Positions 27,501-37,956 of a DNA stretch of 64,000 nt are shown here, one piece after another. A program made the position numbers and the translations under genes. The notes under the pieces were generated by a model. The model had not been told where the DNA came from and searched no databases. It saw nothing but the letters and a program-made list of their open reading frames with translations. The stretch comes from Lingula anatina (taxonomy: Eukaryota; Brachiopoda; Lingulata; Lingulida; Lingulidae), in contig NW_019775468.1 of assembly GCF_001039355.2 (NCBI RefSeq), positions 159,620-223,619 of the forward strand, written 5' to 3'. Each line of letters starts with the position of its first letter. Within the stretch, counting starts at the first letter, position 1.

Positions 27501-30500
27501 GAATTGAAGTTTATAACAAGGTATAAGCAAAAGCAGATCAATTATCTTTTAACTTTTTAACTTTTAACTTCGATCTAATCTCTGGGAAAGGGTATCTTAG
27601 AATTAACTGGCAATGACAATGTATGCATCTCAATATTTGGAGTAAACACAAAAGTTAACAATGTAGCAATTACATAAAAAAGCAAAAAACATAGTTACTA
27701 CAAACAAGGCAAGTTTTTATAACATGGATTATCAAAGAAGTGATCTTTTTTATATTCAATTACAGGTAGTACATCCAACCATGTGTCATGTTAATACAAA
27801 CCTGGTCTCTCAAGAACACTGTCAATGGTAAAGTTGGTAATATTGTTTCTAACAGTACCTAGGTCAAAGCCAAAGGTTGTTGTCTGCCCCTCAACACCAG
27901 GGTCAACTGTCACACCAGAGGTAGCAGCTGAAATATATGTGGACAGTAATCAATGGTAAATTCTTATAAGTATTTTTAGGATATGTAAAATATTAACAAG
28001 GAATCTTTGTAATTGTTCAGATAAGTAAATATGCAATGTTAGGCAGCACTCCTTGTAAAGCATGCATTTATAAGTGTAGGTAGAGCATGTCAAAAAGAAT
28101 ATTTTACATTTGTAGAAATAAGCCTTTACAAAGAAAAGATTTCTCAAATCCATCGAATTAATACAGGAAAAATTTTAACCACAGAGGCTAATTAACTGAC
28201 TGTATTCCTCTTATAAAAGCTTTTGATTGGGATTTGCCATTACTGTTGACTTGCTTTTGGTTGTTACTGGCAACAGCCCTGCTCTTTGCTTATGGTTGCT
28301 ATTGACAACTGACCTGCCTCTTGCTTATGGTTGCTATTGACAACAGACCTACTCCCTAGTTACCTGTGTGATCAGTGATGTTGCCATCAGTGGGACAAGG
28401 GCCACATACAACATCAGAAAATCTGGTCCCTTCTTTCATTTCAACCAGGCCCAGGGCAGAGCAGTCTGTGTGCTTCCTGCACTTCTGAGTAAGAGACACG
28501 TGATCCGAGTAGTAACCATGGCGACATTTCTCACACTGAGTGTTATTCTCTCTACTGCCTGAAATTGAGTTAAACTCTGAATATGATAAAAAGTGTTTTT
28601 TCTTCATACACATTTCTGCTTCTTTAGGAAATAAGGAACAAGAAAAGTTTGCAGAATCTGATGAAGGTTATGAGTGATGCCATGAAAATAAAAATGACCT
28701 AACGCATCATTCAGCAATCAGAGGTTTGGAACCTTATGTATTTCATAAAATATACACTTTTTTTACATTTACAACCAGATTTACCTTGGTAGCCAAACCA
28801 TACATCAGCATATTCCACTGAAATGTGAAAACCATATTCCTACATGGTGTTCCAATGTACTAAGAACTGGCCCAGGTACCCAAATATATCTATATAGGCA
28901 AATATGAAACCTTTATGCATACCTAACTGTTTGACACCAAATCCTAGACGACAAGGGGTGTGCCTCTGGCAGTGACCCCAGTGCTGCCATCTATAATAAC
29001 CATCCACACAGCCACACACCCTGTCCTTTGTTACTGTACAATTCGCCACCTGCTCCTCAGCATGGCCATGACACCCACCACTGCAGAGCTGACAGGAAGG
29101 CGCTGCATTATACTGTGTGGAAAAAGTCAGTTGTGGAACACACGGCTCACAACGTGTGGGCGTGGTCCCGGTGCAGTCAGCTAGAAGATGTGTCCCTGGC
29201 TGGCAGGCTTCACAGCCTAGTCCTGAGGCAGTCTTATAATGCTCTACTTCTGCAACCTGAAAAAAGGGATTTTAATGAATGTAGGCCTATTTATTAACAA
29301 CTTGCACTCCTTATAACTCCAGGTTTAAAGATAGATGTGGAGAAGATGTTCATTTGCTTACACAGCTCTGTTAAAGAGAGTAAGGGACCATTCACAATAA
29401 ATTTATTCCACCTAGCTTATGTCCACTAAGGGTGCATTCCCAGAGATTAAGATTGATCCAGAGATTTAGATTTAGATTTAGATCAACCTAACTCCCTGGT
29501 GGTTCACGCTAAATTGCAGTCAGCTGAGCGCCCACCATAGTTACAGCTTACAGCTTTTAGTAGGCGGGACAGACGCTTAAGCCGGTTAAGCTGACAGTAA
29601 TCTAGTAAGGCTCCCCACAGGGATAGATCGATCTAAAATCTATGGAAATGGGGTCTAAGACTACTGGGGCACTCACTATTTTGTTACAAATGTAATCAGT
29701 TTAACAGACTAATTAACACACCTCCTCTTGTTTTCGACATACTCATATAATCACTAGCTTTGTTATATTCTACTTAACACCAGGAGGAGACGTGTTGGTC
29801 TAGTAATTTGATTGCAGTTACCATGGAGTTAATGCACGCGATCTATCGTGAACATTCCCTAGAGTTTGGCCTAAAGAAGTATGAAACCATGCAGGAGATA
29901 CTGTTTATGGCAAAAGGATGACAGAACTGCCAACTTGTATTATTCTTATGGAGAAGGGGGCATCTCGATATTCCTAAACCTCATTGGTCTGAAGGTTCAT
30001 TGGTCTGAAAAATTGTAGCATTTTCATCAGTTTTTTTTTTTTTTTAATCAAGGGTTCATTGGTCCAATGGTTTTATAGTGAACATCTGGACCAATGAACC
30101 TTCAGACTATTGCTACAGCCCCATTCATATATCATTTAGACAACAAACTGCCCAGTTATTGAGTAAAGCTATTTTAATCAGTGATTATTCGAGCGTGCCT
30201 CGGCATGCCCGTTTAATTTAATATGACAAGATGATGTAATGAATTGAATCACCTGTATTGCATAGAACAGAAGATATAAAGCCATTATTCTGTGTTCTAT
30301 TTCTACTTTGAAAGATAAATTCGCCCGACTCACGTAACTTCAATCCTTCAAAAAGTACGATTTGGATGATTGAACACATGATTTGCTACTGCACATTCAA
30401 CGTCTTTTTCACGCATATCTACGTTTAAAACTTAATTACAGAAGCAAATTTTGCACATTAATTAGGCCTACAACATAACTGAAATCTACTTACCATTAAA

Positions 30501-30568
30501 TTGCTTACTTCGAAGAAAACAACGATAAATAATGAGAGATTTTCCAATAAAAATCCGAAGGCAGCCAT
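24291..30568 (-). CDS. TNF receptor superfamily member with death domain (8 exons, 494 aa)
   Basis: A type I membrane receptor expected to bind a TNF-family or other cysteine-knot ligand and to signal through its death domain. Coding exons, 5' to 3', are 30494-30568, 28923-29256, 28364-28558, 27802-27927, 26392-26500, 25579-25877, 25240-25326 and 24291-24550. All junctions are GT-AG, phases are 0,1,1,1,2,1,1, and the sum is exactly 495 codons including TAA. Layout: signal peptide 1 to about 25, cysteine-rich repeats about 38-200, short stalk to about 245, membrane helix about 249-270, basic and Pro-rich tail, death domain about 380-475. The spacing of the cysteine-rich repeats (CEACQPG, CEPC, TFS, CGCVDGYY, CEKCRHGYYSD) resembles NGFR/p75NTR-type receptors. 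The death domain looks more general, so I leave the subfamily open. The start Met has A at -3 and G at +4. Confidence 0.93.
25240..25326 (-). CDS. TNF receptor exon 7: death domain, first helices
   Basis: It encodes VFAHLSCNLGRKWKMFMRML, matching death-domain helices 1-2 with the conserved Trp after an Arg-Lys. The donor GTAAGT follows one base of the next codon. Confidence 0.9.
25579..25877 (-). CDS. TNF receptor exon 6: basic and proline-rich juxtamembrane tail
   Basis: About 100 cytoplasmic residues with a basic cluster (HHRKRSNGDKKKEK), an Asn run and a proline-rich motif (IPIPPTPPPTPKSE). The donor is the weak GTTAAA. If it is not used, reading continues as Lys-Gly-stop, giving a receptor without the death domain. 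Confidence 0.85.
26392..26500 (-). CDS. TNF receptor exon 5: membrane helix
   Basis: It encodes a Gly-rich hydrophobic helix (MGGVGAGLVIIGLLFAAY) followed by CWCRKNK, the stop-transfer basic cluster. It enters in phase 1 and leaves in phase 2. Confidence 0.9.
26612..26858. mobile_element. GATCGATC inverted-repeat element, family B copy 1 (TNF receptor intron 4)
   Basis: It runs from CCCAGACCCTATTGTACTAA to a complementary ...GATCTAGGCATGGGAAC end, with GGATCGATC near each end and an inner pair related to AAGCTGAAAGCAATT. Related copies lie at 30890-31075 and 63461-63693. Confidence 0.7.
27197..27415. mobile_element. GATCGATC inverted-repeat element, family A copy 1 (TNF receptor intron 4)
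   Basis: It is the reverse orientation of the copies at 29428, 34728 and 41662. The ends read TTAGGCCGCATTCCCATAG and TCTGGAAATGGGGTCTAA. A second partial right end occurs at 27571-27598 beyond an inserted 155 bp repeat. Confidence 0.8.
27416..27570 (+). repeat. Dispersed ~155 bp repeat, copy 2, inserted at the end of a family A element
   Basis: Homologous to 17355-17494. The family A terminal sequence (CGATCTAATCTCTGG...) is present on both sides of it. Confidence 0.85.
28237..28356 (+). repeat. ~45-50 bp tandem repeat beside TNF receptor exon 3
   Basis: Units built on 'cttatggttgctattgacaa' followed by 'cagacct' or 'ctgacct' recur about two and a half times in intron 3. They end about 7 bases from the exon 3 splice donor. 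Confidence 0.85.
28364..28558 (-). CDS. TNF receptor exon 3: last cysteine-rich repeat
   Basis: 65 residues with CEKCRHGYYSD, QKCRKHTDC and VVCGPC complete the extracellular repeat block. The phase 1/phase 1 boundaries make this a symmetric exon. A tandem repeat in the following intron ends within about 10 bases of its donor. Confidence 0.93.
28923..29256 (-). CDS. TNF receptor exon 2: first cysteine-rich repeats
   Basis: About 111 residues with 13 cysteines, covering roughly the first two and a half to three TNFR repeats. Visible motifs are CEACQPG, RCEPC, CQLCSGGC, NCTVTKDRVCGC and GYYRWQHWGHC. It carries one N-glycosylation sequon (NCT). Acceptor CAG and donor GTATGC. Confidence 0.93.
29428..29657. 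mobile_element. GATCGATC inverted-repeat element, family A copy 2 (TNF receptor intron 1)
   Basis: It begins GGGTGCATTCCCAGAGATT and ends GGAAATGGGGTCT, with CTAA outside the left end and TAA outside the right. The interior has AACTCCCTGG...GGTTCACGC, TAGGCGGGACAGACGC and GATAGATCGATCTAAAATC. It has no coding capacity. Confidence 0.85.
29987..30107. repeat. Perfect 19 bp inverted repeat around an ~83 bp loop
   Basis: GTCTGAAGGTTCATTGGTC at 29987-30005 is exactly complementary to 30089-30107, with further partial copies of 'ttcattggtc' between. It lies in TNF receptor intron 1. Confidence 0.85.
30494..30568 (-). CDS. TNF receptor exon 1: signal peptide
   Basis: It encodes 25 residues (MAAFGFLLENLSLF...SNLM) with a hydrophobic core, and it ends exactly at a codon boundary on a GTAAGT donor. 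Confidence 0.85.
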
Positions 30569-30889
30569 TATCATACAGTAGTTTTGCGTCATCACAACGG
30601 TACTGACATCTACCGCAAGTAGCAGTTGTCGGCTAAATATAGAGATTATGGAAATCCCCCAATGACGTCACTCCCTGGCTGCCTTGACTTCTCCTTGCAT
30701 AGTGCTCGCATGTGTGAACAAATCGAATAACAAAGTCACCTACTTACATTGCGTCTCGTTTCTTTTTTTTAATAATAGTCCCAAAATTTGTTTTACATGT
30801 TGTTTCTTGAAATCTGAACTGTCAAGTGATAAGGCCTACATGTGCGCCTCACACCTTTAAGGGGCCGGTGTAAGGTGACAGAGCATCTC

Positions 30890-31075
30890 AGACCCTATCG
30901 TACTAACTGTGGATCGATTTATCTCCAAGTGGATTCTCCCTAAATCGCAATTAACTTAAGCGGCTTAGATTTAAAAATCATTTTTAGCGGCTTCGGTAGG
31001 CGTGCTAGACACCTAAGCCGCTTAAGCTAAAAGCATTTTAGCGAGAATTAAACCCTTGGAGATGTAGATAGGCCT
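30890..31075. mobile_element. GATCGATC inverted-repeat element, family B copy 2
   Basis: It shares CAGACCCTATCGTACTAACT, TGGATCGATTTATCTCC, and an inner inverted pair AACTTAAGCGGCTTAG / CTAAGCCGCTTAAGCT. The right terminus is shorter than in the other copies. Confidence 0.7.
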
Positions 31076-31706
31076 ATTAACTGATTAAGTTAGTTATCTA
31101 AAAAATGGCATAAAAAGTATGGCAATAGCACCTCTCTAATGTGTGCTACTTGCATGAAAAATTTCGTGTACATATTGAATGGTTTAACAAAATACGTTAG
31201 AATGTAAACGTTGATTTTTTGTCCTCATTGTAGGCACTGTACAACTAGACAAGATTTAGATAATAAGTACTACAGAATTTCCCATAGTCATTCTAATAAA
31301 GAGAACCTAGTAGCATGAAAGTTAAGTCGAAAAATATAATAAAATTTAATCAGAGAAGATTTGTTGATATTTTATTCAAACTGTACAAGAATACGATTGA
31401 GATGTAACTCAGCACGAAAAATTGTAGGCCTATATGGATCATATAAGCTGCATTTAATAATTTTAAAAAACAGGTCAATGTCAAACATCTCATGCTAGTA
31501 TATGATGTTTAATTTAACATTACGCTTGATGAAAAGGTGTAAAAACAATTAGTTATTGTTGCAAATTTTGATAGAATTTGAAGGAAAACTTCATTGAAAG
31601 ATTTTAAAAAACTTTAAATAATATAAATGTCCAAAATAACTTTTCTTAAGAACTCTCTTGTTTGTCATTTTCAAATTTCAAGACATCCCTAAATTTTTGG
31701 CTAATN

Positions 31707-31818
31707 TGCGCAAGCGTCTCGATTCCATGGCCCCGTATCTCGAAATAGAATCGGTTATGAAACGAGACACTTGCGCACGTGCGCAACATAGCAAACCTTT
31801 CGAGATACGGAGCCCTGG
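31707..31818. repeat. Two interleaved inverted repeats with a palindromic CACGTG core
   Basis: Arm A at 31707-31721 pairs with 31763-31777 (14 of 15). Arm B at 31725-31745 pairs with 31798-31818 (19 of 21). The order is A-B-A'-B'. TTGCGCACGTGCGCAA at 31771-31786 is a perfect 16 bp palindrome. The block is markedly richer in CpG than its surroundings. An ambiguous base at 31706 sits at its edge. Confidence 0.8.
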
Positions 31819-32663
31819 ACGCTCTCGTATTGTTTTTACATTTTTCAGGCTTTTAACTGCTATCTTTAATAGCGCTTTACGTGGGCTTTGACACGAAAGT
31901 GTAACACAATTCTGCGGTTATTTACTGAAGTAAACACACCTAATTGATTCTGTGTGGTATCAGAAGAATGTGCCAACCCACATGACACTAACTGGTGTCT
32001 TCATTACCAATTAAGGGAAATAGTTCATGCTGAATGTATTTTGTTTCTGACAGACAAAGCACAATATGAGATTAACGGTGAAATCGGCGATTTTTGTGTT
32101 CACTTGTTTTAACGACTTGTATAAATGATGTGCATTAGGTCGTTTAAATACATCATGCTATTTGTCAAGAACTTCTCTTAAAATTGTTATGCTTTGCATT
32201 GTTTTGAACGGTCTTTGAGATAAACCAAGATAAGCCTTTTAAAAGAAAAAATTCTATGACAAAGTCCAAATCCACTGCTTTTACAGAGTTTTCCTAGATG
32301 AAAAGGGAACATGCTCATATTCTACATTTTGAATAATAATTGTTTCCTCTTGCTGTAGTCTTATAGCTTCAGTTATTCTACAATGGTCCTACAGGTTCAG
32401 GTCCTTGTGCGTTGTTCCCCCACACTAATGACCACTGAGGTGACGTGGATAATGGGGGACAGATTCAAGAAGCGTTGCTTTATGCCCCTTTAAAAACTAT
32501 TAATCTACAATAAACTATTTTTAAAATACCAATAAGACATTGCTAATCGCAGCAACCGGTATATTCCAACAACAACACGTTAGGGCAGTTTACACCAAGC
32601 AGTGATACAGGCACATGTGACTATTTGAACAGACTTTATCCAGTAACAAGCCTTATCCAGAAA

Positions 32664-35255
32664 ATGAAGACGTTGTTTTTGGCTGTTGTGATTTTTGCCG
32701 CTTTCTCTGTAAGCTCTACAGGTAAGAATAATCCTATCTTCCTGCCATGTTAAATTCTAGGATTTGGTGACACGAGTCCAAAACTTGAGAGAAATATCAG
32801 CTGGCACAGAGAAAAGTTAGAGACGCACAAGTTGTGAATGCGTTAGATCTGGGGTCTTTGTAGCAAAAATGGTAATAGTTTTGCTTGGAATTTCAAATTT
32901 TTCTCTTAATCATTAAGGTATGTCGTATTTAAATCTGCTGTTTGCGCGTCTTTGAAAACTAGGATAATTTCGACTAGATGTGATTTTGCCGTTTTCAATT
33001 GGGGAGACTTTTGCTTCAGCATATTTCATTTTGTTTTTGTTCCAGCGGTTGTTAGACGCCTGTCTGTCATCTCCAAGGTGAAGGTCAGCGTTGTGGACAG
33101 CGTCGCCAAGAGCATGTCAAATAAACTCAACAGCCTTTTGGCGCCCCCGAAATTATACAAAAAATACTGGAATGTCAACTTCATTTTAGACAGCAGTGGC
33201 AGCATTGGGTCATCAGACTTTGGTTTGGCCAAATCTGCTTTACAGGTGTTCTATAGACCTATTGCAATTGATTATATCAGAAACTTCATTAATAATGACC
33301 ATATAATAACATGTGCCCATAAAATTAGCTTATTTTTTACTTTTTACGGTCTGATGAGAAAACTGATGCGACAATTGAATAATGTCCGAATGTTAATATC
33401 CAATTTCATGTGAATTATAATTAAAATTATAACAAGCATTTTATACTTCATATTTTACCTCAGAGCATTGCAGGAGTTATCAACATCTTCTCGCCCATCG
33501 GTCCCGGTAAGACAAGAGTAGCTGGCATACGGTACTCCTCTGGGGTGAATGTCCAGTTTAACTTTGATGTCCACGACTCACTGGCTGAAGTGACCGGGGC
33601 TCTGGGTAATATAGGTTATGTAGGTAAGCAACTTACTCCTTACTCGATTTATTAAAACCCTCGTGTGCAGGGCATAGTGTATACGCAATAGTGCAGTAAT
33701 AGTGAAATTCTAAACAGCTAGAACTCAAGCACGGCTTCTCGAATCTTTACCTTAAAGATTGTGAGTGTGTGCGCGCGCGCGTGTGTGAAAATTTCAAGTA
33801 AAGACACAATTACCCTTTTAGTTGATAAATGGCATATCCCGTCGCACCCCCCCCCCCGAAAAACGGTGAAGAGACCCACTTAGGGACCAATTCAAAATGA
33901 CCTGATGCACATGGCTTTGATCAATTTTTAACTACTGTATAAGCATTTGTCTTNNNNNNNNNNNNNNNNNNNNNNNNNNNNNNNNNNNNNNNNNNNNNNN
34001 NNNNNNNNNNNNNNNNNNNNNNNNNNNNNNNNNNNNNNNNNNNNNNNNNNNNNNNNNNNNNNNNNNNNNNNNNNNNNNNNNNNNNNNNNNNNNNNNNNNN
34101 NNNNNNNNNNNNNNNNNNNNNNNNNNNNNNNNNNNNNNNNNNNNNNNNNNNNNNNNNNNNNNNNNNNNNNNNNNNNNNNNNNNNNNNNNNNNNNNNNNNN
34201 NNNNNNNNNNNNNNNNNNNNNNNNNNNNNNNNNNNNNNNNNNNNNNNNNNNNNNNNNNNNNNNNNNNNNNNNNNNNNNNNNNNNNNNNNNNNNNNNNNNN
34301 NNNNNNNNNNNNNNNNNNNNNNNNNNNNNNNNNNNNNNNNNNNNNNNNNNNNNNNNNNNNNNNNNNNNNNNNNNNNNNNNNNNNNNNNNNNNNNNNNNNN
34401 NNNNNNNNNNNNNNNNNNNNNNNNNNNNNNNNNNNNNNNNNNNNNNNNNNNNNNNNNNNNNCCTGAATGACGGCGATCCCGACAATAATAAGTTGATCTG
34501 GTTAACGACGGACGGGAAAGCCAGCAACGGTTACGATCCCATTGCCATAGCAACAAACTTGAAGAACATAGGTTGGCTTTACATATTGATTCATTAATAT
34601 TTTTAACACGGTAGTAAAGAAGATAATTACTTTTAAATTAAGTCTATAATTGTTGCATTTATAAAATTTTCGCAAGATTGTGTGTGTGGATTTTGTATTC
34701 AGCAGTGTAAAATGTGTTCTTTTAATCTAAGAGTGCATTCGCAGAGATTTAGATCGATCCAGAGATTTAGATTTAGATCGACCTAACTCCCTGGGGGTTC
34801 ACGCTAAATTGCAGTCAGCCGAGCGCGCACCATAGTTAATTACCACCTTACAGTAGACGGGACAGACGCTTAAGCCGGCCAAGCTGACAGTAATCTAGTG
34901 AGACTCACCACAGGGATAGATCGATCTAAAATCTATGGGAATGGGGTCTAAAGAACGATTTATCTATAAGCCATTACTAAAATGCATTGAATACAATCGC
35001 GTATTAGTCAGGACAGATAATTGTTCATAAAAACTAGCATCTTTTGATCTGTTTGGACCAAGTATCCGTCACATGTTTCAAGCTCACGTTTTCATTCTAG
35101 GAGTCAAAATATGCGTGGTAGCAATTGGCACAAGCGTCGACATGGTAGAGATTAACGGCATGGCGTCTCCGGGCTGCGTCTTCTCTGGACCCACCTTTGC
35201 TTCCTACAACCAAATTGCTGCCAAAGCACTGTCTTATGCCAAGAAGGTGAAGTAG
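32664..35255 (+). CDS. Secreted von Willebrand A domain protein, array gene 1 (5 exons, one partly in a gap)
   Basis: A small secreted single-vWA protein, likely a metal-dependent extracellular adhesion or matrix factor. Exons are 32664-32721, 33046-33245, 33464-33623, (gap)-34571 and 35101-35255, with intron phases 1,0,1,1. The signal peptide MKTLFLAVVIFAAFSVSST is followed by about 40 linker residues, then the vWA fold with the MIDAS loop DSSGS at 68-72 and WLTTDGKAS later. About 49 bases of exon 4, including the expected MIDAS Thr, fall in the 508 N gap. With that length restored the frame closes at about 243 aa, ending AKKVK. The donor of exon 4 (G|GTTGGC) lacks three bases present in gene 3 (G|GTAATT), so splicing there may be weak. 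Exon 5 carries two cysteines (KICVV and GCVFS). It is otherwise an intact copy. Confidence 0.88.
33954..34461. other. Assembly gap (508 N) inside vWA gene 1
   Basis: It covers the end of intron 3 and about the first 49 bases of exon 4, judged from the same exon in genes 2 and 3. The flanks are not duplicated, unlike at the other gap. Confidence 0.97.
34728..34952. mobile_element. GATCGATC inverted-repeat element, family A copy 3 (vWA gene 1 intron 4)
   Basis: From GAGTGCATTCGCAGAG to CTATGGGAATGGGGTCTA, with the same interior as the copies at 29428 and 41662. CTAA precedes it and TAAAG follows it. Confidence 0.85.
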
Positions 35256-35773
35256 CTCTGATACGCCGAGATGCCACCTGCCATTTGACCACCATACAGT
35301 GATACCGGAATGTTTATATGTATACTGATGGCACGTCTGTCATGGCTATTTCATAAACATTAAGAATTTTAAGATGTCGTCTACCACAGCTCGGCTACTA
35401 ATTTACAAGTAAAATCTATGGGTAAAATCTATGGGAATGCGCCCACAGTGGGGACTAGACTCATGAAACATGCAATGAATATCAACAAAGGATAATATCA
35501 CCAAGATTAATAATAGAAATCACTTCACCTTTTTTTAGTTAAGAGTATTATGCCCTAGAAAATAGAGATTTTGACCTACTTTTTATCTCGAAAATGACTC
35601 CTCTCCGTCTATCCAGGTGGAGTGCACGTTGTCCAGTGGAATCTATTAGTATAATAAGAAGTGCTTCTCCAAATATACATAAAAATTAATTATAAGAAAA
35701 CCCAACGTGTTTACTGAAGTCATTTGTGTGTAGTGGATGATGGCACTTTCTGGATTGAATATAAGGTCGCATT

Positions 35774-35929
35774 GGCCCCATTCAGAATAGGGGACTAACT
35801 AGTCCGGGGGTCAAATATGGCCGACCCACTTGAATACTTCCCCATGGGATATAAATATATTTTCAATGTCTCTTAGTGGATTAGACGGCAAACTTTATAG
35901 TGGGTCGCCATATTTGGCCCTCAGACTAA
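35774..35929. mobile_element. Family C inverted-repeat element, copy 2 (right end missing)
   Basis: It begins GGCCCCATTCAGAATAGGGG and matches 22303-22477 through 'ggccctcagacta', where it is cut off and the next copy begins. Confidence 0.85.
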
Positions 35930-35930
35930 T

Positions 35931-36100
35931 GGCCCCATTTAGAACAGTGGACTAACTAGTCCGGTGGTCAAATATGGCCGACCCACTTGAATACTCCCCC
36001 ACGGGGAATCTATTCTGTGTTTATTAGCGGATTAGATGACAAGCTTTTTGGTGGGTCACTATATTTGACCCACTGTTTATTCCACTGTTCTGAATGCGGC
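35931..36100. mobile_element. Family C inverted-repeat element, copy 3
   Basis: Complete element from GGCCCCATTTAGAACAGTGG to CCACTGTTCTGAATGCGGC, directly abutting copy 2 in the same orientation. Confidence 0.85.
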
Positions 36101-37033
36101 ATAATTCGTCCCTAATCCAAAGCTGTGAGCTGGACATATCGTTAAACTCATTACTATGAGCCATTGAAGAATGAGCCACCTATCATCCCTGGCTTGATCC
36201 TGGACGTGAAACACATTTAGTTAGAACTATTTTCTTTGTCTTCAAAACGTATAAAGTGCCGCCAAAGAATGTTGTCAATTATATCAATATAAACAAAAAA
36301 AAAACTACAATTAATAAAAATCAGGCGCATTTAACAGCACCATGGAAATGAACCGCCCCTCATTTCGAATTCTGACTAGGTGAAGTACTTTTTATTGGAA
36401 AATTACAAAGGTCATGATAAATAGTTTTCGTTTTCTAATTTTTTATTCTAGTCGTCTTTACAGAACTTTTGTGACCCAGACTGATTAATATAATAATAAA
36501 CAATCTCCCAAAACACAAATCCGATCAAAGTTTTACATAGAACCTGTTTCTATACATTAATTTAACCCACTGAGTTGTCCTTTAACGTTTCAAAAATAGC
36601 CTAATTTAATTCAAATTCAGTGCTGTGTTAGGTGAAATTTGGCAATCGGTGAATGCTACATTTAGACCTTGCTTTTGTTCCCTCTTTTCATGGGTCAAAT
36701 TCGTTACCGTAGCAACGTGATTGACATTTTAATTACATATCATCCGAAATGTCTTGGTATGGACCTTTAGGAAAAAATAATTAAGCATGAAATGTAAAAT
36801 CCTTCATGGAATTTATGCAAAACTTCCTCTACTTTCGTTACGGTAGTTTGAGTAGTGAGGACCCCCAAAGTTCAGATGATAGTATCTATTTTTCGGATAA
36901 TACATGTATAATATGAAATACTAGTATATATTCTTTTACGAAGTCAAAATCAGTCAGTTTACATATAAGTCGTGTTTAAATATAAAAACAGAAAACATTC
37001 ATATAATTCTTTTTAATTAATTGTAATAGTAAG

Positions 37034-37380
37034 CTCCATTTTGAAGACCACAAAGATCACGTGTACATCAGGTGAGGGATTCAAGAAGCGTTGCTGATGT
37101 TCTTTTAAAAACTTTTAGTCTACAGTTAACTATTTCCAAGAAGACATTTATAAGCGACAGTTTCGCAGTTCCTCCATTTTGAAGACCACAAAGATCATGT
37201 AGACATCAGGTTAGATATTCAAGAAGCGTTGCCGATGTTCTTTTAAAAAACTATAAACCTACAGTTAACTATTTTAACGCTCCGGGAAGATCAGGTTTAT
37301 AAGCCACTGGTATGTTCTGACAAAACGCTGGGGTATGCATAAATTACGCCTAGCAGTGACACAAGCATTTAAGGGGATAA
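37034..37380 (+). promoter_or_regulatory. Orphan copy of the vWA 5' flank (two upstream-repeat units, no exon 1)
   Basis: It has two units of the array's upstream repeat (37034-37170 and 37171-37305, each with 'ttcaagaagcgttgc') and then sequence matching the 5' flank just upstream of the vWA start codons ('acaaaacgctgggg...cctagcagtgacacaagc'). No signal-peptide exon follows. It is probably the remnant of a fourth gene or of a partial duplication. Confidence 0.75.
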
Positions 37381-37956
37381 TAAGTCTTCGTATGAGATCT
37401 ATATTTCACAACAAAAACATTGTGAACAACTCATAGAAATATAATATATTCTGTTTTACCACAATAACGGCAGTTATAGCTATTATTTTGATATCTGAGC
37501 TTGTCTTCAGATCATGTGACCTCCATTGATGGCTATACTCTGTGATAATTTCTTAAGAGATTTTTACCAAAAAAAAAAAACTTTTTAGAAAAATAACAGG
37601 GCCTAACTTTGAATGTAAAAATGAATTCACTAACGTTTGGTAAGTATGGGAAAACTGTTGTTTACTCCAGAATAAATTCATTTTTTGGCCAGGTCGTTTA
37701 ACTACATCATGTTGTTTATCACGAAATAAGTTAAAACTTAAAATTCTGTAATACCCTTATGCACTGTTTTGAGCGGGCTTTTAGATAATAAAATAAACCA
37801 CTAATATATTTTCTATTACGAATTCATAATCAGTTAGTTTACATTAAAGTAATGATTAAATACATAAACATAAAACATTCATATACAAAAATTTAATTTA
37901 TTGTAATAGCATGCTTTAGTCAGACAAGATTAAGTTATAATTTCTCACGCGCAGTT

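Larger units (their letters stand above)
30569..32663. other. Head-to-head intergenic region between TNF receptor and vWA gene 1
   Basis: It contains the promoter and 5' UTR of the receptor on the minus strand (30570-30750, some CpGs). It also holds a family B element (30890-31075), an interleaved inverted-repeat cluster (31707-31818), and the 5' flank of vWA gene 1 with one copy of the array's upstream repeat (32456-32560). No clear TATA box was found for either gene. Confidence 0.6.
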
